Part shown: one piece after another, positions 38,234-51,100 of the stretch
Layout of the letters: every line of letters begins with the position of its first letter
Position numbering within the stretch: position 1 is the first letter of the stretch
Assembly: GCA_021229015.1 (NCBI GenBank)
Contig: CM037785.1
Location: forward strand, 3,750,350-3,814,349
Length of the DNA: 64,000 bases
Origin: Solen grandis
Taxonomy: Eukaryota; Mollusca; Bivalvia; Adapedonta; Solenidae
Direction: 5' to 3'
Translations under genes and position numbers: made by a program
The notes under the pieces: generated by a model
What the model was told of the DNA's origin: nothing
Databases searched by the model: none
Seen by the model: the letters and a program-made list of their open reading frames with translations, nothing else

Positions 38234-41200
38234 GTAAACGTGTGTTGTTACCATGGTATCATGGGGTATCAGATCTTCTAAAATATGCTCTGTGCTTGAA
38301 GGGGTGTAAAATTCCACACACTTGCTTGCCATGGTGAATGAAAAAACAAATTATTTCTTCGTTTTTTTCTGGAAAGACACCCACAAATTTGAAAAGGGCA
38401 AGCAATAATTCAAGGAAGTTTACACCCCTTTAGACTTGTTTTATCAAAATCCGTTTTAATGAAGTTTTGCAATGAAGCTTTTAATGTTTTATATGCCTGT
38501 TGAAGATGGGATGTATCTCTAACTCAAACAAACATGAAAACATATTAAGCAAACTTGGTCACAATGTATATGGGCACAGTATCTCTTCCTTTTGATAACC
38601 AGCCAGATTGTTCCAGACACTTTGGAGTTATGGCCCTTGAATTGATGAAAGATGGTTTAATTCACAGTGTCATTCTTCTTCTTACAAACATGAGCTGATC
38701 TTGTCCAAACTTGGTCACAATGTGAATTGGCACCACAATATCTCAACAGGTTTGATAACCATCCAAAATGTCTTGAACACTCCAGAGTTATGGCCCTTCA
38801 ATTTGATGAACAATTTCAAAATTAACAGTGCTCTCTAACACTGACAAATGTGAACCAATCTTTACCAAACTTTGTCACAATTTTAATTTGCACAGTATCT
38901 TAATCATGTTGATAAACCAGTCAGAATATCCCAGACACTCTAGAATTACGGCCCTTGAATTAATAAACTTGCAGGACGGGCGTATATATTTTGCAATAAC
39001 CAGCTCTCTTCTTCATAAAGTAAAAAAACTGCCTTAATCAGCTTCTACTCTAAAACTTAATTTCATCAGCAGTACAACCCCTCACCACAAACTATGTAAT
39101 TTTCAACATTCTTTGTAATAAAGTTAAGATTGAATCATTTGATAATTAAAGATGAGGCTTACCAATTTAATCATGTAGGTATGTAGTTTGATTTCACAAC
39201 ATAGAGTAAAATTAATTATAGGATGATATTTGTGTATTGCACTGAATCAGCTCAGTGTGTAGGTGAATAATAACCTGACATTTGCACTGTTGAAAGGTCA
39301 TTGAAAGGTCATTAACTGTTGACCTCAGTCCAATCAGTACAAGAGTGTGAAGATCTGTTACTCCATGATATGTATTGTTCAGACATTAACCTCTTCTGCA
39401 CCCACAGTGTATACACCCATGTGACAAGATATATCAGTCTTCTTTGTGCAGTCAGTATTCATGATTTGTTTTTCATATTGTTATCCCACTAAGTATACAC
39501 TCCAATAATCTGTCAAAACATTTGGATCATATTCAAAGTTAACTTGAGTCATGATAATTTGTGTATGATTATGTAGCTCTAATGTTTAAGTTAATATGTC
39601 TAAAGCTCTAATGTTTAAGTTAATATGTCTAATTTATTTTTCACTATTTGCTGTTACACTTTGGTGCTTTGTATATAATAACCGAATATTGTAAGTTCAG
39701 AATGAGATTCCTATGAACTGACATGCCACATTTCATATTGTACATAATATTTTCCATAAACATTTCTCCTTCCATCATTCTTTATCCATCTCCCAGGTTT
39801 TTGGTTTACTTTATTTTTTGACAACCTGACTTTCCTTCGTTCTTGTATTTCTCCAGAATCTCATCTTTCATCCTTCATGTTCCTGATTTTGCCCAGAGTA
39901 ATAAGGATCTATAGCTGCTTCTGATCAAAAGATTAAGAAATATCAATTAATAACATATCATACCCAAGAGGATACAATGTTATCTCACTCATTGTGATAT
40001 ATATTTCCACCATGCCTACTTTAACAATGCATTGACTGAGCAGGGTTTAAAGGATTAAAAACAATGTTTAATTGACAAAAACAAGTCATGAATATTCATG
40101 AGGTGAAGGGTCAATGTTTTTAGCTTGACTATTCGAAGAATATGAGAGCTATTGCAGTCAACCTTGTGTCGGCGTTGGCGTTGCAGCCTTTGGTTAAAGT
40201 TTTGCATGCAAGTTATTATCAACATTATATCTCAGCCTTATATCTCAATAACCATTCATGGTATTGACTTGGAAGTTTATGAATATGTTCAGGGGCATCA
40301 TACAACCAAGATAGATTACTCTTGACTGAATTAATTAAAAATGATGGCCTCTTTTTAACTTAGAAATGTTGGTTAAAGTTTTGCATGCAATAGAAAATTT
40401 GGTTAAAGTTTTACATGCAAGCTACTATCCAGCTTATATCTCAATTACCATTCATGACATTAATTTGAATGTTTATGAATATTTTAAGGGGCATCAGACA
40501 ACCAAGGTAGATAACTCTTGTCTGAATTTAATACAAATTATGGTCTCTTTTTAACTTAGAGATTTTGGATCTTGCTTGCAAGCTATTTTTATCTAGACAT
40601 GGGATTAATTTGAAACATCTTTAATATCTTTAGGGATATCATACTATCAAAGTAGATTGCATTCCATTGTATGGAATATATGAAAATTATGCCCCAGTTT
40701 TAACAGATATTTTGGTTAAAGTTTTTCATGCTTATATCTCAGTTACCAGGCATGGGATTGATTTGAAACTGATTTTATATGTTCAGTGGTATGACACTAT
40801 TGAGGCAGAAAGTTTTTGACTGAAATAATGCAGGTTATAGCCCTTTTCTAACTTTGAATTTTTGGTTACAGTTTTGCATGCACAGTGTCTCAGTTATTAG
40901 GATGGGATTGATTTTATACTTCATAAACATATTCAGGGGATCAGACTATCATGGTATATCATTTTGACTATTATTATTATATACAGGGTTTGTGAAGGGC
41001 AAGAAATGAAATAGATTTTATTTGATTTACTAACAAGCATTTCGAATAGTCAAGTGTGCTGTCCTCTGACAGCTCTTGTTGAGGCTTGTTATGTCTCCCT
41101 CCAGATGGTTGTGGTTTCATGGACACCTCCCTTTGAAAGACACATTAATCTGTAATATTGTTCTTTGTTTTACCTGCTGGATAATTTGATTTGTGTTTCT

Positions 41201-44200
41201 ACGAGAAACACTCACTAAAGTAAAATTCTTTTTTCTTTTAGCTTCCTATTTTACTTTAAGGCTGATCCTCAGGATTGACATGGTCCTGGCATCTCAATCT
41301 TAGAACTTAACCTTTTGTGATTACAACCAATCTTTAAAAGAAAATCTTAAAGTATCATTACTTTTTCTTAAATTAAAATCCATATTTTATTTTTTTCCCA
41401 ATTACTGTGTTTTATAATATACAAGTTCTGATAGATCAGTAAGTCATTGACATTGCTAAGATTGTAAATACCATGCATTTAATCTCTCTCTTAAATACAG
41501 CTATGTTAGACATTTTTACATAGTCCTTATTTTGCAGTTGCTTGTGGGGGCAAAATTGTAAAAAATAAACCATTGTTAAATATGACTTTGTATGTACAGA
41601 AGTTTGTACTGTAAATTCCTTATTTGGTGTTACTAAGTGTTTAATCTTTAATATGGATCATTTTGGTGACATATATTTTTAGATTAATCTTGAAAAAAGG
41701 AGGTTATCAGACTGAAGTATTTTTATGGGGTTTATAGTCATGTGGATTAAACCATCCATAAAATGAATGAAAATAATGATTTTCTAATATTTAATGGTCA
41801 TGTGGTATGTATGTTCAGGCAGAGACTGAGCTACAGAAGGCAGCAGCTGATGCCTCCATCGGGTTAAAGGGTCTTAATAAACAGATGTTGCAGTTTGAGA
41901 AAGAAAAAATTGTAGGACTAAAGGTAAGATTGTGGCACAGTGGTCTAGTGTGAGGTTCTAAGGGTTAGAAGGGTCCATTATATCCCCAGTAATATCCCCC
42001 CTGGACGAGAATCTTTCAAGTCTGTAATGGGTTTACTATGCAGGAAATATCCAGTTGGGTTCAAATTAAGTTTTTTTTCAGAGTAACTTGAAATATTTTT
42101 TATTTTTTGCTCTTCTCAACTTAATCTTTTTTTGCTCACCAGAGCACAAGTTGCTTAAGCTTAGCTATTCTGATAACCCTATGTCAGTAGTCCATCATAT
42201 GTTGTGTTTTGTCTGGTGCCAACAATTTTCTTAAATGAAATCTCCTCTGAATCCAATTAAAAGACTTTGATGAAACTTGGCATTGGCTCTTCACATATCT
42301 TGCTAAATAATCTTTATCCAGGCAAAAATCTGGTTGCAATTGATAACAATAGAATTTCATTAAAAATAATAACATTTATCCCTTATGGGTTTTTACCCCC
42401 CCCCCAATTGACTTAAAACTTTGATGAAACTTACAGAAATCAATTCCCCCCCCCCCCCCCCCCACCGAAATTTCCATGTGCCCCGAAATTGTTGGACTCT
42501 CTATATGAAGAGGTACAAAGATAAAGAAAGAACAGCAATTGTACCCCAGTTTTAAAACTCATTGGGTACCTTGTTTAAAGATTTTCTCCTCTGTAATGCT
42601 TATAATTTAATTCATTTGGCAAAAATGGTCACCACAAGGACTTATAGATTTATATCATAACAAGTAATATATTGTTACATGCAATATTGTTGCAATTAGA
42701 GTTTGCTATGGACCGCCATCTAAAAAATGAATTCAAACCAATTAGAAGAATATGTTACTTATAATCTCCTTTTACAATAATGTCCCTACAATTTTTGCTC
42801 TTTTTCTATTATTTTACATTGTTGTTGACATTATTTTACAGCAAATCCTGGCCGACTTTGTGAGTATAGAGATGGTTTTTCATGCCAAGGCTATAGAATA
42901 CTACTCACAGTGTTTTGAAAATCTTGCCATGGTGGATGAAGACATGGATCTTGAGGTGGGTAAATGTATTTACATTTTACTGCCCCTCAACAATTTTACT
43001 TTCCATTAAACATTCTTCATGTATGTCAAGGTAAAAGAAACTTCAAAGTTAGAAAGAAAAACAAGGGGCAAGTTGCTTTCTGTTAGTGGGTGGATCTTGA
43101 GACCAAACCTTGTCTGAGTGATAAACTTAAGATCTAAGTAACCCGCTTTTTGTACCTACTAGCAGCTTAGTACCCAAAAGGGCAACTGTTACAAATGGTA
43201 TAAAAACTTTGATTAATATTTATTTGATTCTTTGGTCTTAAACTCGGTGCTATTTTTGTTTGTATCTTGTGGTAGATCCCATTGATTTCTCAGCGGTCCA
43301 AAGGTCACATGATAAAATCTGGCAGACAATATTTCATCAAGGTCTTGTTATTTTGATGCTTCAACCTCTTAAACTTTATGTGACATGTGAAGTGGTAATA
43401 CTTACCTTGTATTATTTCATTGCCCATCTTTATGAAGGAAATTGTCTTTTTGATATTCATGTTTTAGAGATGCTATCAATTCAAGAGACAACTTTTTTTT
43501 TTCAGCATACTTATCTTATCAAATATGCATTTGATAGTTTTGTTAATTGTTGAAGGAAGGTGGTGATAGCTAAAGTTTTATAATGGCCTAAACATTTTGC
43601 AAACATCTTTTGTTATCATACAGGCAACATTGTAATCCTTTCTATCAGTTGGTAAGAACAATATGATTTTGCTGTCTAATGGATTTAAGAAGTTAATCAT
43701 GAATGTCTTTCAGGAGTTTGGGAGGAAGCTGGCGTTATCTCAGGGCTCCACACTGGAACTAGGGGGCACAATGGGGGGAACTCTAGGGGGCACCTTAGGG
43801 GCAACACAGCAGACCATGGAATCAACAGGGATGACATTGGGGTCCACCATGGGGAGTTCTTCTGAGTACACCTCTACTGGTGCATCATACACGTATACGT
43901 ACGGAGAGTCCACATCCTCCAGCGCAGAGAAACGAGTACGCATCCAAACTGTAGGTGTAAGTTGTACTATAAAGGAATAGATGTGTGCAGGTGCTTGTTG
44001 GTATTGTCAGGTGAAGTTGGTGCGGAGTTGTAATGTACCTAGATAATTGAATCTGGGATTATTTGTGTCAGTCTGGGGACTAGTTGTAGCAGAAGATTGG
44101 TGTATGTTCTTTATGGAGGTAATAACAGCATCAGTAACCACTAGCATTAAGGTAATAAAGTTTAGATATACATTAAAAGTAATTTGTGGTAGTTTGGAAT

Positions 44201-47200
44201 AAGTTTCTTTTAAAATTGGATCCATGCAATTTGTTGGTAAAAATTTTTGTAAGACTAAGAAAAACTAAGAAGAAAAAAAATATGTAGAATTTGAAATCAT
44301 AGCAAAGTGATGAAGTTAACTTTAAGATCAAGATTCAATATTTTTTCCAAAATGATATTTTACTAAAAATAGATTTTTTTTCAAAACATTGAAACTCTGT
44401 AAGGAGTTGGTCAAGGTATTTGCTTGAGAAGTTATGCTATATCTAATGGCTTTATCTCCATATCACTTGAGTACATCTTCCCCCACCAACAACCTTTATC
44501 CTGTTAGTATGCCCAGCTAAGAGAACATGCCCTCTCCAAACTCTTTAACTGCTTTAGCTACACCCCTGATGACACCTTCCAAATAACCATGGCAATATGT
44601 AAATAATAAACAACAGCATGTGCATGCCTTACTAGTGAGGGTATCTATACCTTTATGTACAATGTTACGCCAGGTGATCTGATCCAGTACTAACAGTGTA
44701 TCATCATCAAGTGTTCATTATAACAACTAACTGTGTATCATCAGCTAACTCCACTTACTTTCCCTTTTCATTTAGCATGCTGTCCACCAGTCAAAACAAA
44801 TAACAGTCTTATCTCTATCAGAATCTAACCTCTTGTTTATTATTGCAATATATTAATTAAAATCTTACAACAGAAATCATGCTTTATGTAAATGCCTATT
44901 CACACACATTTAACAATGATTCCCTCAGTCTTGATTGTTTTCTGACGATCTCTCATTACAGTTTTATTATACCCCAATATACTTATATTGGAGTCACAGC
45001 TGTCCTGTCCACTGTAGACAAAAAATCTGTAAAAAAACATGGTGTATATAGTGAAATCTTGAAAAAAGACATCTCCTTTGAAACTGCTGAACAGAATTTG
45101 ATTAAACTTGGCAGGGATGATCCTTGGATGAAGTTTCACAAAAGTTGCTAAAATAAACTTGATCTATATAGAGCTGTGGTTGCCAAGGGAATGGAAAGAA
45201 AAAATAATTATGAAAATTTTTAAAATCATCTTTAAAACTAATGGCCAGATTTCAAAATACTTTAGTACATATGTTCCTTGGGTAACCCTCTACCAAACTT
45301 GCTAAAATTCTTCTGGTCCGTAAAAAACATGGCTGCAAGGGTTAGGGATAATTTACTGTATGTGTATATAGTGAAAACTTTAAATGACATCTCCTCTAAA
45401 ACCGCTGGACAGAATTTGATTATACTTGGCAGGGATAATCATTGGGTGAACCTTCATATAAGTTGCTAAAATAAACTTGATCCACGTATAACTCTGGTTG
45501 CCATGGCAATGAAAAGAAAAAAATATGAAAACTTTAAAAATCATCTCCTCTACTGGCCAGATTTCAAAATGTTTTAGTACAGATGTTCTTAGGGTAACCT
45601 ATACTCAGGTGAGTGATCCAGGGCCTCTATGGTCCTCTTGTTTTTTTTAAAAAATATTTATCATCCATGCTATTTTTCGGCTACCCTTGCTTAGATTTCA
45701 GTGAAAAATCTTCTTTTGCATATAACACTTTGAGTAAATTTTACTGAACTGTGTCCCTTTGTTATTTTCATGTTTGTTTTGTCACAACTCGGATTTTATC
45801 CAAGCGTATGATTGCCCTTACCTTAATTCATACATATTTTACGTCACACCAGGGATGATTACCAAGTAGAGCTGTTACTTAATTTTGTCATTACTATATA
45901 CCACTTGAAGCTCATAAGTTCTTCCTTTTCTTGTGACAAAGCTTACACTAGAATAGAATTTGACATGTGTCACAGTGTTACCTTTTTCCCCATGATTCAG
46001 CTGTGTCAGTACTCATTAGGCAGCATTAGTATCTTTGGGTATGCATCATCTTCAGTGATAGGACTTGTTAGTCCCCTACCGGTGTTCACACCGGAGGGGA
46101 CTATAGGTTTGCCCTCTGGTTGTCCGTCCGTCTGTCCGTCTGTCAGTCCCGCGATAACTTAATAACTAAGCAAGCTAACTTGATGAAACTTGGTATATGA
46201 CTAGATGGCAATGTGTAGATTATGCACGTCATTTTATTTTTGTTCTTCGACTAAAATTGTGGTAAAGTGAAAATATGGCAAAAATGGGATCCCGCGATAA
46301 CTAAGCAAGCTAACTTGATGAAACTTGCTATATGACTAGATGGCAATGTGTAGATTATGCACATCATTTTATTTTTGTTCTTCGACTAAAATTGTGGTTG
46401 CTATGGTAACAGATAGTGAAAATATGGCAAAAATGGGATCCCGCGATAACTAAGCAAGCTAACTTGATGAAACTTGCTATATGACTAGATGGTAATGTGT
46501 AGATTATGCACATCATTTTATTTTTGTTCTTCGACTAAAATTGTGGTTGCTATGGTAACGGAAATAGTGAAAATATGGCAAAAAATGGGATCCCGCGATA
46601 ACTAAGCAAGCAAACTTGATGAAACTTGGTATATGACTAGATGGCAATGTGTAGATTATGCACGTCATTTTATTTTTGTTCTTCGACTAAAATTGTGGTT
46701 GCTATGGTAACGGAAATAGTGAAAATATGGCAAAAAATGGGATTGATTACCATATTGAGTCAAGGTGGAGCCGGTAGGGGACTTTATGTGTTGCATACAA
46801 CACCAGTTACTTGTTATTATTTAATGTAAACTCATTAATCATCATATATCATGTACTGTTAATATTGATATTATCCCTTTACCACATGAATATTCATGTA
46901 CAAATTTATGAATTAGATGAGTGTTTATTAGTCCCCTACTGGTGTAACCAGAGGGGACTATAGGTTTGCCGTCTGTCCGTCTGTCTGTCCGTCCGTCCAT
47001 CCATCCGTCCTCAAAAACTGGATCCCATAATAACTTAAAAAGTATTGAAGATATTTCTATGAAACTTGAAATATGGATAGATGGCTGTATGGAGATTATG
47101 CACGTCTTTTCTTTTTTTTCTTCCTAGGTTGAAAAATCTGGTTGCTATGACAACGAATAGACTTAAAATATGACAAATAAAGCAATATATTGTGGTAACT

Positions 47201-48170
47201 CAAAAAGTACTGAAGATATTTTTATGAAACTTGAAATATGGATAGATGGCTTATGGAGATTATGCACGTCTTTTTCTTTTCTTCCTAGGTTGAAAAATCC
47301 GGTTGCTATGACAACAAATAGACTTAAAATATGGCAAATAAAACAATATATTGTGATAACTCAAAAAATACTGAAAATATTTTTATGAAACTTGAAATAT
47401 GAATAGATGGCAGTATGTAGATTATGCACATCATTTTTAGCTTGTTTTTCTTTTTCTTCTGACCAAAATTCTGGTTGCTTTGGTAATGGGAAAATTATGT
47501 ACCTTGCCGGTAGGGGACTCATGTGTTTTTGCAACTCCAGTTACTTGTTTATCAAACTTTAGATAGTATATGAAACCATGGATTTTTTCTTTGTTGTACA
47601 GATTGTGTCTAGAATCTGAGCTACAATATTGTATGTGCAAACAAAAGAGACCCTGATATTAGACAGTTCTTTCCAGGTGATGTCTGATCTGGGTTGCCTC
47701 TGTTTGCCAAGGCACCAAAACATGTCTATATGAAGTAAAGGGTTAATATGACTTAGTCTAGAAAAATGTTTTCTCTGAATTGTATGAAAAGCTTTTTAAT
47801 AAAGGTTTGTTATATAATTCATATTTACAATTTATCATTTTATTAAGACCTTCATACCTTTCTTTTATATAAGCAAAAAGTGATACATCTTTAAACCTAA
47901 AAACATCTTTAAACCTAAAACTCATTCTATAAATTAGCATGTCAATTTAATTTTCTTGTTTTTCATAACTTAAATACAACATGTTTTAGTTTGTATACAC
48001 CTGATAAACCTGTAATTATTACACATCAGATAAATCTTTTCACCTCATAGCAATCTATGTATGCTGATGATGATGATGATGAAGATGACGAAGATGATGA
48101 GGACGATGAAGATTACGAGGATGAGGAAAACAACAACGCTCATTATTCCAGACCCATCCGACGCAGCTGA
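38222..48170 (+). CDS. CIBAR/FAM92 BAR-domain paralogue, 3' part
   Basis: CIBAR1/FAM92A proteins are small BAR-domain proteins that bind Chibby at the ciliary base and also occur at mitochondrial membranes. The exons encode the second half of the BAR domain (AETELQKAAADAS, DFVSIEMVFHAKAIEYYSQC), then a Gly/Thr/Ser-rich segment, then an acidic Asp/Glu tail ending PIRRS. Human CIBAR1 has the same order: AETELQ, IEMLFHGKALEVY, acidic tail. The first half of the BAR domain is absent and probably lies in the N gap at 37964-38063. A minus-strand paralogue lies at 58393-62082. Assignment to the family is strong. Which vertebrate paralogue it corresponds to is not resolved, so no symbol is given. Confidence 0.85.
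38500..38990 (+). mobile_element. Helentron-like monomer fragment (family M)
   Basis: Three monomers of about 130 bp contain CAAACTTGGTCACAATGT and GAGTTATGGCCCTTGAATT. The 5' end near ATATGCCTGTTGAAGATGG and the 3' end near GACGGGCGTATATA are uncertain. From 38991 to 40120 nothing else is recognised beyond a 30-bp duplication at 39571-39632. Confidence 0.4.
40121..41079 (+). mobile_element. Family E Helentron-like element, copy 2
   Basis: Head TAGCTTGACTATTCGAAGAA and subterminal TTCGAATAGTCAAG form a perfect 14-bp asymmetric inverted repeat. The end has hairpin GCTGTC-CTCT-GACAGC and TCTTGT next to T. This is the cleanest example of the plan. It has five or so degenerate monomers (GGTTAAAGTTTTGCATGC) and lies in a CIBAR intron. 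Confidence 0.85.
41819..41923 (+). CDS. CIBAR paralogue exon: BAR domain helix
   Basis: Acceptor TATGTTCAG and donor GTAAGA bound 35 complete codons. They read AETELQKAAADASIGLKGLN then KQMLQFEKEKIVGLK. This aligns with the minus-strand paralogue (LETDLTKASVDAS...FELEKLKDMK) and with human CIBAR1. The paralogue has no intron at this exon's 5' border, so gene structure differs between the copies. Confidence 0.88.
42127..42440 (+). mobile_element. Family A fragment, copy 7 (degenerate)
   Basis: TTTTTGCTCACCAGAGCACA, AGCTTAGCTATTCTGATAAC and AAATCTCCTCTGAATCC match the family-A head and first monomer with many changes. It has no 3' end. Poly-C runs follow at about 42400 and 42447-42463. It lies in a CIBAR intron. 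Confidence 0.55.
42842..42955 (+). CDS. CIBAR paralogue exon: BAR domain tip
   Basis: Acceptor TTTTACAG and donor GTGGGT bound 38 codons. They read QILADFVSIEMVFHAKAIEY then YSQCFENLAMVDEDMDLE. The minus-strand paralogue exon is also 114 bp with the same borders. IEM.FHAKA(I/L)E.YSQCFEN is the strongest family signature in this gene. Confidence 0.92.
43714..43956 (+). CDS. CIBAR paralogue exon: Gly/Thr/Ser-rich segment
   Basis: Acceptor GTCTTTCAG and donor GTAAGT bound 81 codons. The exon starts EFGRKLALSQGSTLELGGTM, matching EFRSKIRPSN at the same position in the paralogue. It then runs into GGT(M/L) repeats and a Ser/Thr/Tyr-rich stretch (YTSTGASYTYTYGEST). The paralogue exon is not Gly-rich here, so this low-complexity segment appears specific to this copy. 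Confidence 0.85.
44967..45641 (+). mobile_element. Chimeric Helentron-like element: family L head, family A tail
   Basis: The head TATTATACCCCAATATACTT with ATATTGGAGTCACAG is not a family-A head. The body is family-A monomer (CAGAATTTGATTAAACTTGG, two copies). The tail is ACTCAGGTGAGTGATCCAGG, GCCTCTATGGTC, CTCTTGT. The expected matching inverted repeat is therefore absent. It lies in a CIBAR intron. Confidence 0.6.
46069..46814 (+). mobile_element. Family D Helentron-like element, copy 2
   Basis: Head TAGTCCCCTACCGG and subterminal CCGGTAGGGGACT match as a 13-bp inverted repeat. Palindrome CCGGTGTTCACACCGG lies in the head. Nearly four monomers of about 165 bp (CGCGATAACTAAGCAAGC) follow. 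The end is hairpin GTGTTG-CATA-CAACAC then CAGTTACTTGT. Well preserved. Confidence 0.85.
46929..47547 (+). mobile_element. Family D Helentron-like element, copy 3
   Basis: Head TAGTCCCCTACTGGTGTAAC; tail GCCGGTAGGGGACTCATGTG then CCAGTTACTTGT. The monomers differ from copy 2 (GTACTGAAGATATTTTTATG, AAACTTGAAATATGG), three units. It starts 115 bp after copy 2 in the same orientation. Confidence 0.8.
47562..47745. repeat. Interspersed repeat, copy 2 (mate at 2896)
   Basis: AGTATATGAAACCATGGATT ... GAGCTACAATATTGTATGTG ... AAAGGGTTAAT parallels 2896-3067. The class is unknown. The following 47746-48050 is plain intron with a small 17-bp duplication near 47888. Confidence 0.5.
48051..48170 (+). 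CDS. CIBAR paralogue last coding exon: acidic tail
   Basis: Acceptor CACCTCATAG opens the exon. It reads QSMYADDDDDDEDDEDDEDD, then EDYEDEENNNAHYSRPIRRS, then TGA at 48168-48170. The phase matches the preceding exon. Vertebrate CIBAR1 also ends in an acidic stretch. The Asp/Glu run is a GAT/GAC/GAG/GAA tract and may be length-polymorphic. Confidence 0.88.
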   Translation, partial: QSMYADDDDDEDDEDDEDDEDYEDEENNNAHYSRPIRRS

Positions 48171-51100
48171 TCATTTGTTTCTGAAGTAGACGATCTCGCA
48201 TTATATTTATTATTTATTGAAATACGAGACATTGTTATTCAGCCAGACAGAGACTGAATTTACAGAAATATGACCTTTGACCTCTCTGTATGTTATAGTA
48301 GTGACTGCATAGTTGTAGTTAGGGCATTTTTTTAAAATCAAAGTATGGAATAGATGATGCATTGAGGGTAAAGTCAGCTAAAATTATCTTTTAATTACAA
48401 CTGAATTGCATATTTGATTGAAATAATTGATGAAAGGGTTATTTGCAGTTTCTGTAAGAGCAGTTCAGCTCAGATAAAATAACAGTTGTTGCTTTTTATT
48501 TATTTCTATTGAAGTATATTTTTTGGACAAATAATATTTCTCTGTCATTCCTGGGCAAGAATAATGCTTTGTGTTTACTAGCTTTGGAGCAGTCTTTGGT
48601 TTTACTCTTCAGTTTTGTTTAAGAGTATAGTCTTGTTGTAAGGGACTGAAAGAAAGTGACTGACTCATCCAGGTGGAGACTAATTGGTTACTCAGGGCAG
48701 GTGACTTTTAACACAGGTTGAACTATATTTGAGGTATTTATAGAAATGTTAAAAGTTTGGATTAGTTGAAACCAATTTATTTTTACATAGATTGAGAAAC
48801 AAGTTCTTACAATGTATATTATCCCTCTTGATGGTAGCCAGGTTGGATCAGTGTGCCTGGGAAGCTCATGAAAAATCATTGCCTCAAACAGTGTTTGAAC
48901 TCACAACCTTTGGATCCACAGATATGCATGTTACCACCATGGTGCCCTCTTAATTGTGAAGTACTGAGTGAAAGATTGTTTGGATTCTTTCCTAATTAAA
49001 ACATGTTTAAGGAAAATGGCAGAGAAATTTATGCTTTATCTAAAATGATTCAAAAGAGCTATTTAGTTTGACAGCAGCTGGAGATACGAGATGGTATTTT
49101 TTTAATGTGAAAGAGATATTTTGAGATGAAACATCTGTTTTAGGGGTAGATCAAGAGGAAAATAAGAAAATGGAAGGTTGGAAAACCAACTCTAAATAAG
49201 ATAAAATCCATCTTCCTTTTCTTTTCTTGGAAAAGAATCACTTAACAATATGTTTGAATCTTTTTCGCAACCCTGTGCATCTTTTCCAGCATAAAGACTT
49301 GCCATATTGGATTTGTTATTGTTTTTGCATAGAAACAAAGAAAGCATGGAGATAAATGATTGATAGTAGAATGCTGTGTTGTGCATTATATGTATGATGT
49401 ACCAGGGGAATATTTCAAAGAAAAATCATCTAATTATTATCATTATTGAAGGTTTTGATATATTCTTTTTTTAAATATGATATTGAATTTAGACTGATTA
49501 GATTGTATATATGCAGGCCACTTCCTATAAACAGCATTTTTTTGTTTTTAATTGATTTAACAGTCTGTTATTTCACTTGTTATAGGTGGGCATATTTATT
49601 AATAGTTATATTTATTCTGAAGTAGATCTGACAACACTGAGATTGATCTTTTAGTTGTATTAAAAATAATCAATTAATGTTAGTTTAATCCTATTTAAAA
49701 TCCAGAACTACATGTATTTTAAATCTCTTGTAAATTCATGCATATCACAACAATTTTGTAAATTTCATTTGATAATTACATTAAATTTAAGCATTTTTGA
49801 TAATGAAGATTTGATTTTTTTTTAAGTGACCTAGGAAAAAATTCAGATTTTTTTTAACATTGAAATTTTTTTGAAAGTTGCTTCTGTCAGTAAATTACCA
49901 AAAGAGAACTACAATTATTATAGAGTTCACGTCAGATGGTTGTTGTTCTTGTCACAGACTAGGGTCAAACCTCACAGCTTGCCTATTTGTTATATTTATT
50001 ATACTTTCAAGTTTGAGTAATACGCAGCTATCCATTTATTCATTTGCATCAACTATACTATACATTTCTAAAACAGGTAAACTAGTCAGTAAGTTAATGA
50101 TATTTTTGATATGAAAGTTTGTATCTTTTTTTGGCAATCTAATAATGATGTTTAAAAAAAACAACCTAGTTTTTCTAACATTTTCTAATACTTGAAGAAA
50201 ATATAAACCTACTATTTGAATTTTTTTTTAAATTCTGTGTGCGTACATTTGTATATAATTCAGTATTTAAAACAATCTTTTTGTATCATGATGATTATTT
50301 TAAGGAAATAAATGATTCACAGTTGTAGAAATGTTTGTATGAAACTGTTTGGTGGAGTATTGTATTTCAAACAGACTAAAGAATTTATTTAAAAGAGAAA
50401 AAAAGGCTTTACTAAATAGAATATGAAGGACTACAACAAATTAAGATTATCAGTAACCCCTCTCTTTACACAGTCTGTGTAGTTATCCTGAATGCTACAT
50501 GTATGTAGTTAGGAAGCTCCTACATTTATTACAGTTTGAAATTTTATCCACACTAATGTGAAGGCCTATATAGATATACTGATCAACATTGTCACAACAC
50601 TGCTGTTTATTTACAGAATGATCAAGGAATTTATGTCCATGACAAAAATCATGTGTGATATGACAGGTGTGGTTTGAGTCTTATTTCATGGTAACCATGA
50701 CAAATGCATCATTGGTTTCATTTGTATCCTTAGCCTTTACTTGCGTAAGGTTGAAAACCTATTACATCTATTTTTATTTTCTTTGCAAACAAAGAGCATT
50801 ATGTCCAAAGACAAACATGTAAGACATGTTATGAAATTTGACAGGCATTGTATCATAATAGAAAGAAGATATTTATTTCACCATTAGGTCATTACGGTAA
50901 GGTTTTATGTTTGTATTTAATGTCTTTAAACTAATAAGTTTTCCTCTAACAATTGCTAGAATCAAATATGTCTAGATATAAATCAGAATCTTATTTACTC
51001 GTCATTTGTATTTGGAAATTGATGTAACAATGTCATACATGTATTTAAGATTTACAAAACATAATGACACCCATATTTATTTTAAGACACATTACAGAGA

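Noticed and set aside
43740..43943. Minus-strand open frame opposite the Gly/Thr-rich exon
   Set aside because: It is the antisense shadow of a supported CIBAR coding exon with correct splice sites.
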